Shown: positions 1 through 8,541, numbered from the stretch's first letter. The stretch is 64,000 nt of DNA from Amycolatopsis sacchari (GCF_900114035.1 NZ_FORP01000009.1:167710-231709), one strand, 5' to 3'. The notes: generated by a model not told the origin, from the sequence alone. Made by a program: numbers and translations.

Positions 1-71
1 GCATCCAGTGACACACCGGCCCCGACGCGCGATCCTCGTAGTCACGAACCCGATGGCGCAGGAGGATTCGC

Positions 72-1484
72 ATGGCCGAGACCGCTGGATCCGCGACGAC
101 ACCGCCAGTTCGCAACAACTGGCTCGAAGGCCCCTTCGCACCCGTCGACCAGGAAGTCACCGTGTACGACCTGGAGGTCACCGGTTCCATCCCGGATGAC
201 CTGGACGGCCGCCTGCTCCGCATGGGGCCGAACCCGGTGGACCCGGAGAACCCGGTGACCTACAACTGGTTCACCGGGAACGGCATGGTGCACGGGGTGC
301 GGATCCGCGACGGCAGGGCGGAGTGGTACCGCAACCGGTTCGTCCGCGACGACCAGGTCGTCCGCAGCCGGGGGCTGGATCCGCTGCCCGGGCCCGAGCA
401 GCTCGGTGGCGGCGCCAGGTACGTCGCGGACAACGTGGTGAACACGCACATCTTCCCGCACGCGGGCAAGACCTGGGCGTTCGCGGAAGCGGGCGTGCTG
501 CCGATCGAGCTGTCCTACGAGCTGGAGTGCCTGGCCCGGTCGGACTTCGGCGGGAGCCTCAACGGCTCGTGGACAGGCCACCCGCACCGCGACCCCGTCT
601 CCGGGGAACTGCACGGGATGACCTACTACCACGGCTGGGAGCACGTCAGCTACCAGGTGCTCGACACGACCGGTACGGTCCGCCGGACCGTCGACGTCCC
701 GGTGCACGGCCGCCCGGTCGTGCACGACTGCGCGCTCACCGAGCGCTACGCGATCTTCCTCGACGGCCCGGTCGCCTACTCCGACGAACTGCTCAGGCAG
801 GGCTACGCCTTCCCGTTCATGTGGGGCTTCGAGTACCCGACGCGCTGGGTCCTCGTCCCCAGGGACGGCGTGCCAGGGGACGTCGTTTCGGTGGAGGTCG
901 ACCGGTGGGCGGTCTTCCACATCCTCGGCGCGTACGACCTGCCGGACGGCCGGGTGGCACTGATCGGGCCGAGCAACTCCCGGATGTTCGTCACCGACCG
1001 GACCGGCCCCGGCGAGGTTCCGGGCAGCCTGAACCTGTACCTGATCGATCCCGTCACGCGCAAGACCGAGGTGAAGATCCTCGACGACCAGCCGCAGGAG
1101 ATGCCGCGGCTCGACGACCGCCTGGTCGGCAGCAAGTTCCGCTACGGCTATTTCAGCGGCCGGGACCAGGGGGTGTCCACGCTGATCAAGCACGACCTCG
1201 ACAGGTCCGCCAAGGAGCGCTACGCCTACGGCCCCGGCCGGTTCGGCATGGAGGCCGTGTTCGTCCCGCGGACCCCCGATTCCGCCGAGGACGACGGCTG
1301 GCTGATGACCTACGTGACCGACATGTCGACGCGGACCACCGATGTCGTCATCCTGCACGCGCAGGACCTGCAGGCCGGCCCGGTCGCGACGATCCACATC
1401 CCGTACCGGGTGCCGATCGGCTTCCACGGCAACTGGATCCCGGACGCGGAACTCGAAGAGCAGCGGAAGGGACTGGGACTGTGA
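72..1484 (+). CDS. Carotenoid oxygenase family protein (RPE65/CCD-like)
   Basis: Non-haem Fe(II) dioxygenase that would cleave a conjugated double bond in a carotenoid, apocarotenoid or stilbene-type substrate. At 470 aa it has the usual family length. The opening GRLLRMGPNP (about residues 47-56) is typical. Probable iron ligands are His170 or His172 (GHPHRD), His218 (VVHDC), His283 (VFHILG) and His452 (GFHGNW), the last near the C-terminus as expected. I see no signal peptide, so it is probably cytosolic. The ATG is preceded by AGGAGG a few bases upstream, which supports this start. The next gene begins inside its stop codon, so the two are translationally coupled. Substrate cannot be read from the sequence. 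Confidence 0.93.
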   Translation: MAETAGSATTPPVRNNWLEGPFAPVDQEVTVYDLEVTGSIPDDLDGRLLRMGPNPVDPENPVTYNWFTGNGMVHGVRIRDGRAEWYRNRFVRDDQVVRSRGLDPLPGPEQLGGGARYVADNVVNTHIFPHAGKTWAFAEAGVLPIELSYELECLARSDFGGSLNGSWTGHPHRDPVSGELHGMTYYHGWEHVSYQVLDTTGTVRRTVDVPVHGRPVVHDCALTERYAIFLDGPVAYSDELLRQGYAFPFMWGFEYPTRWVLVPRDGVPGDVVSVEVDRWAVFHILGAYDLPDGRVALIGPSNSRMFVTDRTGPGEVPGSLNLYLIDPVTRKTEVKILDDQPQEMPRLDDRLVGSKFRYGYFSGRDQGVSTLIKHDLDRSAKERYAYGPGRFGMEAVFVPRTPDSAEDDGWLMTYVTDMSTRTTDVVILHAQDLQAGPVATIHIPYRVPIGFHGNWIPDAELEEQRKGLGL

Positions 1485-2401
1485 CCAGGCCGGTTCCCGA
1501 CGGCACGAAGAGGGAGCAACTGCCCCCGGCGGTGATCGCACAGCTCAAGGCGCTGCCCCCGGCGATCACGCCGGAGCTGGGGCAGGCCGTCTGGGCGCTG
1601 CTGACGCCGTTCCACGAGAAGATCGGCTACACCGCCCCGCGGATCGACCGCGACCTGCGCTACGGCGACCATCCACGGCACCGCCTGGACGTGCACACGG
1701 GCGAGGAGCCTCCGGTGGCGGCCCCGGTCTTCCTGTTCGTGCACGGCGGCGGGTTCGTCGGCGGCGACAAGAACGTTCCCGGAACCCCCAGGCACGACCT
1801 CGTCGGTGCCTGGGCCGCCAGGCAGGGCTGGGTGGGGGTGACGATGACGTACCGCCTGGCCCCGGAGCACCAGTGGCCCGCGGGCGCGCAGGACGTCGCC
1901 GCCGCGGTCGGCTGGATCCGGGACAACATCGCGGGCCACGGCGGCGACCCCGGCAAGATCGTGGTCGCGGGGAACTCGGCCGGCGCGGTCCACGTGGCCT
2001 CGTTCATCACCGGCCAGGGCGGCGGCAGCCTGGAAGGCGTTGCGGGCGCGGCGCTCCTGTCCGGCATCTACGACCTGGCCCCGGACAATCGCGGCGCCCT
2101 CGAGCACGTCTACTACGGCGACACACCGGCCGAAGCCGCGTCCACGTTGCCGGGTCTGGTCGACTCTCCGGTGCCGCTGCTGTTCAGCGTGGCCGAACGG
2201 GATCCGGTGAACTTCCACGCGCAGGCGGCGGGCGTCGTGGCCGCCTGGCAGGCGAAGCACGGTGCCGTCCCGGACCTGGTCCGGGTCGAGGGCCACAACC
2301 ACCTGTCGACGATCGCGAGCCTGGGAATCGACGAGCCGGCGCTCGGCGTGGCACTGCGCAGGTTCGTCGAACGGAACACCACGCGGGCAGGCGTGTTTTG
2401 A
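1481..2401 (+). CDS. Alpha/beta hydrolase, HSL-type esterase
   Basis: Predicted cytosolic carboxylesterase of the hormone-sensitive-lipase family, 306 aa. The oxyanion-hole motif HGGG is at residues 88-91, the nucleophile is Ser166 in GNSAGA, and an acidic residue (AERDP) and His (GHNHLS) follow in the right order. The chosen start is a GTG whose last two bases are the first two of the upstream TGA (GTGA overlap), implying translational coupling to the carotenoid oxygenase. The open frame runs far upstream inside that gene, but that part is a shadow. Inference: the pair acts on one substrate, for example an ester of a cleavage product. Confidence 0.88.
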   Translation: MTRPVPDGTKREQLPPAVIAQLKALPPAITPELGQAVWALLTPFHEKIGYTAPRIDRDLRYGDHPRHRLDVHTGEEPPVAAPVFLFVHGGGFVGGDKNVPGTPRHDLVGAWAARQGWVGVTMTYRLAPEHQWPAGAQDVAAAVGWIRDNIAGHGGDPGKIVVAGNSAGAVHVASFITGQGGGSLEGVAGAALLSGIYDLAPDNRGALEHVYYGDTPAEAASTLPGLVDSPVPLLFSVAERDPVNFHAQAAGVVAAWQAKHGAVPDLVRVEGHNHLSTIASLGIDEPALGVALRRFVERNTTRAGVF

Positions 2402-2436
2402 CAGCCCTACCGGTCACGGCCTACGCGGTGCCGTTG

Positions 2437-2790
2437 TCAGCTGGGCTGCCACAACTCGATCCGGTTGCCCTCAGGATCGGTGACCCAGCCGAAGCGCCCG
2501 ACGCCCTCGATGTCCTGAGTCTCGTCGGCCACGTCCGCTCCCTTGGCGCGCAGTTGCGCGAGCATCGCGTCGAGGTCGCGGACACGGAAGTCGAGCATCG
2601 TCTGCTGGGCGCGGGAGCCGAAGTACTCGGTTCCGGACTCGAAAGTCGCGAACACCGTCACCCCGGCTTCGGTGCGCCACAAGCCGTTCTCGTCGGCGTC
2701 CAGGCCCAGGCATTCGCGGTACCACGCACCCAGGGCCGCCGGGTCCGCGGCCCGCATGAAGTATCCGCCCACTCCCAGCACACGTTCCAT
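2437..2790 (-). CDS. VOC (glyoxalase/bleomycin resistance) superfamily protein
   Basis: Small 117-aa protein with two beta-alpha-beta-beta-beta modules of the vicinal oxygen chelate fold. It ends in the family-typical GRFGWVTDPEGNRIELWQP. The Glu in NRIELWQ is the usual metal-ligand position, and YFMRAADPAALGAWY at the N-terminus is the standard first module. The substrate is unknown; such proteins include dioxygenases, isomerases and drug-binding proteins. The ATG at 2790 begins right before the conserved start (MERVLGVGGYF). A GTG eight codons upstream is possible, and neither has a clear ribosome binding site. It is not obviously in an operon with its neighbours. Confidence 0.85.
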   Translation of the reverse strand: MERVLGVGGYFMRAADPAALGAWYRECLGLDADENGLWRTEAGVTVFATFESGTEYFGSRAQQTMLDFRVRDLDAMLAQLRAKGADVADETQDIEGVGRFGWVTDPEGNRIELWQPS

Positions 2791-2881
2791 CGCGCTAGCT
2801 TGCCAGGACCTCACTCGCTCGCGTCACACGCCGTCGTCGGTGAGGAGATGGCTCGGCCCCCGAGTGAGGTGCCCACCGCAT

Positions 2882-3496
2882 TCATGCCCCGTCCTGACCC
2901 GGGAGGCTCCCGTCGCCGGTCGCGGCGGCATGTTCGGCGGGCGCGGTGAGATGCCTTGTGGCGCCCAGGGTTTCCCGGATGTGCCGGGCGAGGGCGTGCT
3001 GGTGGGGGTCGTTGATCCAGCGGTCGAACGCGACCTTGAACGCGGCGATCCCGATTTCGGCCGCGAGTGCCGCGGTGGTGGGATCCAGACCGCGTTCCCG
3101 AAGCGCGTGGGCGAGCGTGGAGACGAGTGAGGCCAGTTTGACCAGTTCACGTTCCTGCAGTTCGGGATTCGCGGCGATGACGGCTTGGCGCTGCCGCACC
3201 AGTTCGGCCCGTTCTTCGAAGACCGGAGCGGCTTCGGTCAGGGCGTGGGTGATCACCTCCAGTGGCGCCAGAGGGGCGGCGGCGGTGGCCGTGGCGCGCG
3301 CGAGGACGTCGGCGAGGGGGTTGGACTGGAAGAGGACTTCCCGTTTGTCGGCGAAGTGCCGGTAGAAGGTGCGTTCGGTGACCTCGGCCCGGGCGGCGAT
3401 CTCCGCCACAGTGGTGGCCTCGAAGCCCTTGTCGTTGTAGAGCTCCATCGCCGCCTTCTCCAGACGGCCCCGTGCGTCGGGTTTCCACCGGCCCAT
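2882..3496 (-). CDS. TetR family transcriptional regulator
   Basis: 204-aa repressor-type regulator. The N-terminal helix-turn-helix (about residues 10-55) has the TetR signature: GFEATTVAEIAARAEVTERT then FYRHFADKREVLF. The C-terminal ligand-binding half is divergent, so no inducer can be inferred. It is divergently transcribed from an SDR gene at 3632, and the 135-bp gap holds three copies of a GATGWC-N7-GACATS palindrome, its likely operators. Inference: it represses itself and the SDR gene, perhaps also the esterase at 4606. Confidence 0.92.
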   Translation of the reverse strand: MGRWKPDARGRLEKAAMELYNDKGFEATTVAEIAARAEVTERTFYRHFADKREVLFQSNPLADVLARATATAAAPLAPLEVITHALTEAAPVFEERAELVRQRQAVIAANPELQERELVKLASLVSTLAHALRERGLDPTTAALAAEIGIAAFKVAFDRWINDPHQHALARHIRETLGATRHLTAPAEHAAATGDGSLPGQDGA

Positions 3497-3514
3497 GCTC
3501 CGATCCTACACAGC

Positions 3515-3590
3515 GATGACAGAATCTGACATCAGAGTGATGACAGAGGCTGACATGAGGTGTTAGCGTGATGTCGCGAACTGACATCAC
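3515..3590. promoter_or_regulatory. Three tandem palindromic operators between divergent TetR and SDR genes
   Basis: Three 19-bp elements share the geometry GATGWC-N7-GACATS. Site 1 (3515-3533) is a near-perfect palindrome with one mismatch per half. Site 2 (3539-3557) is weaker. Site 3 lies in a perfect 8-bp inverted repeat, GTGATGTC and GACATCAC around a 7-base loop (3568-3590). The repeats cover most of the gap between the two divergent starts. TetR proteins normally bind such palindromes; that this TetR binds them is inference. Confidence 0.72.
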
Positions 3591-3631
3591 GGCTCCCTGG
3601 TCGGGAGCCCCGCAGCAGGAAGGCGTACGCC

Positions 3632-4555
3632 ATGCGCGTATTCGTCACCGGAGCCTCCGGACATCTCGGCTCCGCCGTCGTCCCCGAACTCCTCGAAGCG
3701 GGACACCAGGTCGTCGGGCTGGCTCGCTCGGACAAGTCCTCCGCCGCGTTGGCGGCTGCCGGCGCCGAAGTGCACCGAGGCGACCTCGACGATCTCGACG
3801 GTCTGGCCTCGGCCGCCGCCGCGGCCGACGGTGTCATTCACCTGGCCTTCAAGCACGACGCCATGTTCGCCGGCGACTTCGACGGCGCGGTCGCGGCGGA
3901 TCTGCGCGCCATCGAGGCGCTCGGGGACGCGCTCGCCGGCACCGGAAAGCCTTTGGTGACCACGTCGGGAACCGCGCTGTTCGCCTTCGCGGGACTGCAC
4001 GACGTCCTCACCGAGGACCACGCGCTCGACGCAGGACCGCGGATCGACGCCGAGAACGCGGTGGTCACACTCGCCGGGCGCGGCATCCGCTCGTCCGTTG
4101 TCCGGCTCCCTCCGACCGTGCACAGCACGCTCGACCACCACGGCTTCATCCCGACCTTCATCTCCATCGCCCGGTCCAAGGGCGTCTCCGCCTACGTCGG
4201 CGACGGGGCCAACCGGTGGCCCGCCGTGCACACGCTGGATGCGGCACGCCTGTACCGGCTGGCGCTGGAATCCGCGCCGGCGGGGTCGCGGCTGCACGCC
4301 GTCGATGACGAGGGGATCACCTTCCGGCAGATCGCCGAGGGCATCGGCCGCGGGCTGAACCTGCCCGTGGTCAGCATCCCGCCGACCCAGGCCGAGGCCC
4401 ACTTCGGCTTCCTGAGTGGCCACGCCCAGGCCGACAACCCGTCCTCGAGCACGCTGACCCGCGACCTCCTGGGCTGGAAGCCCGTCCAGCCCGGCCTCAT
4501 CGACGACCTCGGCCGGCGCCACTACTTCGACGCCCCCGCGACGACCGCGCGCTGA
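3632..4555 (+). CDS. NAD(P)-dependent extended SDR / epimerase-like reductase
   Basis: 307-aa Rossmann-fold protein. It starts with the nucleotide-binding motif TGASGHLGSAV (about residues 6-16) and has DLDDLDGL as the next acidic stretch. A canonical YxxxK catalytic pair is not clear, so it may be an atypical SDR acting as a reductase, NmrA-like sensor or epimerase. The start has a good SD (AGGAAGG upstream of the ATG). It is controlled from the divergent TetR intergenic region with three operators. The next gene, an esterase, follows about 50 bp downstream on the same strand and may be co-transcribed. Confidence 0.88.
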   Translation: MRVFVTGASGHLGSAVVPELLEAGHQVVGLARSDKSSAALAAAGAEVHRGDLDDLDGLASAAAAADGVIHLAFKHDAMFAGDFDGAVAADLRAIEALGDALAGTGKPLVTTSGTALFAFAGLHDVLTEDHALDAGPRIDAENAVVTLAGRGIRSSVVRLPPTVHSTLDHHGFIPTFISIARSKGVSAYVGDGANRWPAVHTLDAARLYRLALESAPAGSRLHAVDDEGITFRQIAEGIGRGLNLPVVSIPPTQAEAHFGFLSGHAQADNPSSSTLTRDLLGWKPVQPGLIDDLGRRHYFDAPATTAR

Positions 4556-4605
4556 GTCCCCTCTTCTCCGAACGACCGGCTGCTGCAAAGCCGAGAGGAA
4601 ACGAC

Positions 4606-5589
4606 ATGAACACCAAGAACGCCCACGAGCGGCTCGATCCCGAACTCGCCGAGGCACTGAAGGCGGTGCCGATGACGGAGGCCGGGGTGTTCGACCTCGG
4701 CGACCTGGAGGGCACGCGCGCCGGCGTCCGCGCCTTCGCCGAGGCGATCGCGGCCCAGATACCGGATGAGTCATCCGTTTCGGCCGAAGAGGTCACCGTG
4801 GTCCGCCCTGACGGATCCACCCTCCCCATCCGGCTGCTGCGGCCGACCGAGGCAGCCGGGCCGCTTCCGGTGCTGCTCTGGTTCCACGGCGGCGGGCAGG
4901 TCATCGGGTATGCCGCCCAGGACGATCCCACCCTCAAGCGCCTGGTCCGGGAGGTCGGCTGCATCGTCGCCTCCGTGGACTACCGGCTCGCGCCGGAGGC
5001 TCCCGCCCCGGCCGCCGCCGAGGACGGCCTGCTCGCCTATCGCTGGCTTCGCGGTCAGGCGGCCGAGCTCGGCATCGACGAGGATCGCGTCGCACTGGCC
5101 GGGCAAAGCGGCGGCGGTGGTATCGCCGCGGCCACCGCGCTCATGATCCGCGACCAGGGCGAGCCGGCGCCGCTGTTCCAGGCGCTGAGCTACCCGATGC
5201 TCGACGACCGCAACACCACCGCGTCGAGTCACGAGGTCACCGACCTCGGCATCTGGGACCGCGCGACCAACATCCTGGCCTGGAACCTGATCCTCGGAGA
5301 CCGCGCCGGCTCCGACGAGGTGCCCCCGTACAGCGCACCCGCGCGTGCGGCGGACCTCACCGGCCTGCCGCCCACCTTCATAGCGGCCGCCGAACTCGAC
5401 GTCTTCCGCGACGAGGACCTGACCTACGCGATGCGGCTCCAGGCCAGCGGTGTGCCCGTCGAACTGCACCTGTACCCCGGCGCCTACCACGCCTGGGACC
5501 TCTTCGCCCCCGAAGCCGCGGTCAGTGCCGCGTACGTCCACGCCTGGTACGGATACCTGCGCCGCCAGTTCAGTGCCCGTCAGCGCTGA
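4606..5589 (+). CDS. Alpha/beta hydrolase, HSL-type esterase
   Basis: 327-aa esterase of the hormone-sensitive-lipase family, paralogous in type to the one at 1481 but not closely similar. It has HGGG at residues 94-97, nucleophile Ser168 in GQSGGG, an acidic residue in AAELDVFRDED, and His in YPGAYHAW. The ATG follows GAGAGGAAACGAC, an acceptable SD. No signal peptide is seen. It lies downstream of the SDR gene in the same orientation and may belong to that TetR-controlled unit. Natural substrate unknown. Confidence 0.9.
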   Translation: MNTKNAHERLDPELAEALKAVPMTEAGVFDLGDLEGTRAGVRAFAEAIAAQIPDESSVSAEEVTVVRPDGSTLPIRLLRPTEAAGPLPVLLWFHGGGQVIGYAAQDDPTLKRLVREVGCIVASVDYRLAPEAPAPAAAEDGLLAYRWLRGQAAELGIDEDRVALAGQSGGGGIAAATALMIRDQGEPAPLFQALSYPMLDDRNTTASSHEVTDLGIWDRATNILAWNLILGDRAGSDEVPPYSAPARAADLTGLPPTFIAAAELDVFRDEDLTYAMRLQASGVPVELHLYPGAYHAWDLFAPEAAVSAAYVHAWYGYLRRQFSARQR

Positions 5590-6098
5590 GCGTCCCGGTT
5601 CGGCCGCGCGGTGACGGCCCAGCAGGCCGCCACACGGGCGTGCCGACAGCCGGTAACCCGCCGAGGAAGCCTGCACCCACTTCGGCTTCCTCGGCGTCAG
5701 CCCCGACCCCGGAAGCGGAAAGCGATTACCCGCAGCCGCGGGTAAGCCGACTCCCTCAACCGAGAAGATCGAGGATCACGACGGATTGACGTCCAGACAC
5801 CGTTCATTGCGGGACTGAAGGCCCTGAACAGCCAGAAAGCCGGGCAAGCGGGCGCGTCTCAGCCAATGCACGCCTCGTAGTTATCGACCGGTCCGTCACT
5901 GAGCGAAGCGCCAGCCCATCGAAGATCCCACCCAGCGAGGCCCAGCGTTGATGCAGACGCCCGCGTTCGGACTCGGGTGAGCACTACCGCGAGGCTCAAG
6001 CCGGATCCCGCGGATCTCGATCAACAGACCGGCACTGGCCGAACCGCTGACGCCGATCATGAATTACACTCTGCGGACCTGCGCGAGGTCCGGCCGAA
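5590..6098. other. Intergenic region without a supported gene
   Basis: About 500 bp after the esterase. It contains one strong hairpin (annotated separately) and a short GC-rich palindrome near 5732 (ACCCGC and GCGGGT). Base composition becomes more AT-rich from about 5900 onward, the start of a decayed island. Short open frames here have no convincing SD or protein-like composition. Confidence 0.6.
5660..5695 (+). terminator. Strong hairpin, possible terminator after the esterase gene
   Basis: A perfect 12-bp stem (GCCGAGGAAGCC and GGCTTCCTCGGC) around a 12-base loop, 71 bp past the esterase stop. There is no T-tract on either side, so it could also be an RNA-processing or other structural element. 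Confidence 0.5.
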
Positions 6099-6536
6099 TC
6101 ACGACACGTCAACCCATAGTTCGTCGGCCACCGCTTCGACGCGCAAACCAGCGCCAGTGAATCGTATTACGACACCTACGACTCTTTCTTCCGGGTTTTT
6201 GATCGGCGTCGTATCATGAATTCTTTGCCCTATCAAACCAGAGAAGGGAGGAGCAGCCGAAACATCGAATGCCGTCCATTTACCCGACGCCTCGATAAAT
6301 TCTCGGTTCTCTACCGTCTGCTCGCCAGTGAATGGATCGCGCCACCGTCCCGTTTCCACTTTCAAATCTTCACCGTTCGCGGCAGCATCGAACCATAGAA
6401 CCGTGTCATCATCACACGTCAGTTCTAGCGGGCCGTTTTGATCCGTAATTTCGCCCTGAAAGACGTATAGGATACGACGCAGAAGTGTGACATTTTTGCC
6501 ACGCAGATTGACCACTTCGCCACTGAGGTGTCGCAT
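6099..6536 (-). CDS. Conserved actinobacterial hypothetical protein
   Basis: About 145 aa if the ATG at 6536 is used; the true start could be a GTG a few codons later. The sequence looks like a real conserved family: GEITDQNGPLEL, then WRDPFTGEQ, then NREFIEASGKWTAFDVS and a C-terminal VVGVVIRF. I recognise the pattern from actinomycete hypotheticals but know no function. The reading frame also stays open upstream into the PH-domain gene, probably an artefact of the frameshift there. Base composition is clearly more AT-rich than the rest of the window, suggesting transfer or relaxed selection. Confidence 0.55.
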   Translation of the reverse strand: MRHLSGEVVNLRGKNVTLLRRILYVFQGEITDQNGPLELTCDDDTVLWFDAAANGEDLKVETGRWRDPFTGEQTVENREFIEASGKWTAFDVSAAPPFSGLIGQRIHDTTPIKNPEERVVGVVIRFTGAGLRVEAVADELWVDVS

Positions 6537-6938
6537 CCTTGATCCATCCGTTGCACATTCCGCCTCGCATGATTGTAACAAAGGAACCGACAGCCTCGGT
6601 AAGGGCCACATCCTCATCTTTACGATAGAACCAGTAGTCGTAACCGCCACCGCGCTTCGGGTTCCAGGCGAACGGGGTATGTTGTAACGAGTGAACCAGT
6701 TGTAGACCGTGATTTCATCGGAATCGACCACCACTTTCGAATTCACTCCTACAACCCAAGCGAACCAGGCGGCGAAGCCCATGAAGACACTCGGACCGAT
6801 GCTATCACTGAGGGAATTCGCGGCAGGGACAAGGATAATCAGCGCGAGCGCAGTAGCAAGTGTACCGGTGAATACAATCCAAGCAAGGCTGAATTGCGCA
6901 CGATTACGCAGTACCGTGGATTTGCGAGCGTCTTTCAC
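6537..6938 (-). pseudogene. Frameshifted two-TM bacterial PH-domain protein
   Basis: A GTG at 6938 has a good SD (AAAGGGGAAC). It opens a protein with two membrane segments (FSLAWIVFTGTLATALALII, then SVFMGFAAWFAWVVGV) and the start of a bacterial PH fold (VVVDSDEITVYNWFTRYNIP). Right after NIP, near 6675, the protein-like sequence moves to another frame, reading FAWNPKRGGGYDYWFYRK and on through ALTEAVGSFVTIMRGG. A single lost C in a C-run would explain this. The end of the original gene is unclear because the continuation overlaps the next gene. It could be a pseudogene, an assembly error, or less likely programmed frameshifting. Confidence 0.55.
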
Positions 6939-6951
6939 CGTTCCCCTTTCC

Positions 6952-7300
6952 GCCAGCCTCACCCTCCCCGCCGGCGGCGAAGCAGTCAACGAGCCGATCC
7001 CCTTCCCCACCACCGGCGGCGGCAGCGGAAACCTGGTCGTCAGCCTGCACCTGCCCACCGCGGTCACCCTCACACCCGTCCACGCCAAGGCCGACACGGT
7101 CTACCCGGCGAACGGGAACTCCACCACGGACGCCGCCGGCGCCCCCGACCCGGGATGCGACGACCAGCGCACCCGGGTCGACCGGCTCCCCGGCACCCAG
7201 GGCAGCAACCCGCCCGGCAGCGTCGTCAACATCAGCCGCTCAGGTCTTCCCGCCCAGGACGACAGGCCCCTGGCCGACGGCTCCGGCACCACCGCCGCCG
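6952..7300 (+). pseudogene. Degenerate fragment resembling a GDSL/SGNH hydrolase N-terminal region
   Basis: In one frame the + strand reads TLPAGGEAVNEPIPF, then GGGSGNLVVSLHLPTAVT, then HAKADTVYPANGN and TTDAAGAPDP. This resembles the N-terminal domain of actinomycete secreted SGNH hydrolases that precedes the GDS block. The expected GDSITDG motif does not follow, and there is no start or catalytic half, so it looks like a remnant. GC content returns to the genomic norm here, unlike the island just upstream. The rest of the stretch up to tRNA-Ala holds nothing I can support. Confidence 0.4.
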
Positions 7301-7535
7301 ACGTCGCGGAGACTGTGGAGAATGAGGATTCCCTGGCGCGCTCGACAGAGGCGCGTCTGATCGGACAGGAGCCTCAGCCCAGCATGAACCGAGCACTCCG
7401 CACAACACTCGTGGAGGCTGCGGCACCGGTTTCACCGACGTCGACACCACACGCATTCTGACGGACGCAGTAAGCGACAATCCGGCCATGTGGCCCCCAG
7501 CAGCCCCGGAGAACCATCCACGACCCAGCGCAACG

Positions 7536-7574
7536 AAAAACCCTCCGACCAGCGCTAATGCGCCATCCGGAGGG
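7536..7574 (-). terminator. Rho-independent terminator of tRNA-Ala
   Basis: On the minus strand the stem CCCTCCG...CGGAGGG, with an inner GCGC stem, is followed by TTTTT, starting 13 nt past the 3' end of the tRNA. Confidence 0.85.
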
Positions 7575-7586
7575 CCTTGAAACCTG

Positions 7587-7659
7587 TGGAGCTAAGGGGA
7601 CTCGAACCCCTGACCCCCTCACTGCCAGTGAGGTGCGCTACCAGCTGCGCCATAGCCCC
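7587..7659 (-). tRNA. tRNA-Ala (anticodon GGC)
   Basis: A 73-nt cloverleaf reads from 7659 down: acceptor GGGGCTA pairs with TAGCTCC, discriminator A, D-arm GCGCAGCTGGTAGCGC, anticodon loop CTGGCAG (anticodon GGC), T-loop GGTTCGAGTCC. CCA is not encoded. A terminator lies just downstream. It borders the decayed island at 6-7.5 kb, but I see no integrase or repeated 3' end marking an integration site. Confidence 0.97.
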
Positions 7660-7759
7660 GTGCGGAGGTGAACCCCGCGTGGTGTGTGCCTACAGTACCC
7701 GACCGCCGCCGGCGCCCCGCACGGGGGGTCCCGTTACAGACCCCCCGGCGCGGGAAGCG

Positions 7760-8536
7760 TCAGGACTGGGACACGAGGTCGGTGACCCAGCTGGGCTTGG
7801 ACCAGTCGATCTGCGTGCCGTTGTGCAGGATCGTCGGGGTGCCCTGGAACGTCGGGTCGGCCGAGATCTTCGTCAGCGCGGCGTTCAGGGGCTGGTTGTA
7901 CGTGCCGTTGTCGACGCACGTGGCGAACTCCGGCGCGGTGATGCCCAGGTCCTGCCCCAGTTTGACCAGCTGCGCGTTGTCGTACCCGCGCTGCCCCTCC
8001 TCGGGCTGGCTGGCGAACAGGCTGTCGTGGTAGGCGGTGAACTTGCCCTGGTCCGCGGCGCACAGGGCGGCGTTCGCGGACGCCAGCGAGTAGCCCGGCG
8101 GGTCGGAGCGGTTGTTGAGCAGCGGGATCATGTGGTAGGTGACCTGCAGTTTCCCGGCCTCGATCTGCTGCTCGATCTGCTGCCCGTAGGCCTTCTGCAG
8201 CTGCCCGCAGTACGGGCACAGGAAGTCGGCGTAGATGTCGATCTTCGCGGGGGCGTTGCCGAGGCCCGAGACGACCGTGGCGTCGTGGCGCTCGTTCGCC
8301 GTGTCCAGCGCCGCGTTCGCCGTCACCGGCGCGATCGACTGGCCCTCGGTCTGGTTCTTCGACGAGTTCGTCCAGATCACGCCACCGACGACCAGCGCCG
8401 CGAGCACCACCACGGCGACGACCGCGACGATCGTCTTCCGGTTGCCGCCCGACGATCCGCGCGCCTGCGCCACCGCCCGCGCGCCGGCCGACTGCGCCTG
8501 GCGGCGTTTGCGTGCGGACCGCTCCGCTCCACCCAC
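7760..8536 (-). CDS. Membrane-anchored DsbA-like thioredoxin-fold protein
   Basis: 258 aa. A basic N-terminus is followed by one transmembrane helix (about residues 36-55) and an extracytoplasmic thioredoxin/DsbA-like domain. The active site is C107-P-Y-C110 in YADFLCPYCG, and a cis-Pro region GTPTILHNG lies near the C-terminus. It would oxidise or isomerise disulfides of exported proteins. It starts 5 bp after the stop of a MauE/DoxX-like membrane protein, so the two form a co-translated pair; the membrane protein probably recycles the DsbA partner. Substrates are unknown. Confidence 0.9.
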   Translation of the reverse strand: MGGAERSARKRRQAQSAGARAVAQARGSSGGNRKTIVAVVAVVVLAALVVGGVIWTNSSKNQTEGQSIAPVTANAALDTANERHDATVVSGLGNAPAKIDIYADFLCPYCGQLQKAYGQQIEQQIEAGKLQVTYHMIPLLNNRSDPPGYSLASANAALCAADQGKFTAYHDSLFASQPEEGQRGYDNAQLVKLGQDLGITAPEFATCVDNGTYNQPLNAALTKISADPTFQGTPTILHNGTQIDWSKPSWVTDLVSQS

Positions 8537-8541
8537 TTGTT

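Noticed and set aside
5977..6219. 80-codon plus-strand gene
   Set aside because: It overlaps the better-supported minus-strand hypothetical gene and has a random, low-complexity composition.
6709..7461. 250-codon plus-strand gene spanning the island
   Set aside because: Its first half is antisense to the PH-domain gene, no SD or start is plausible, and only the middle resembles a protein (annotated as a remnant).
5900..7659. Integrative element next to tRNA-Ala
   Set aside because: No integrase, no attachment repeat, and the fragments look like decayed chromosomal genes; evidence is too thin.
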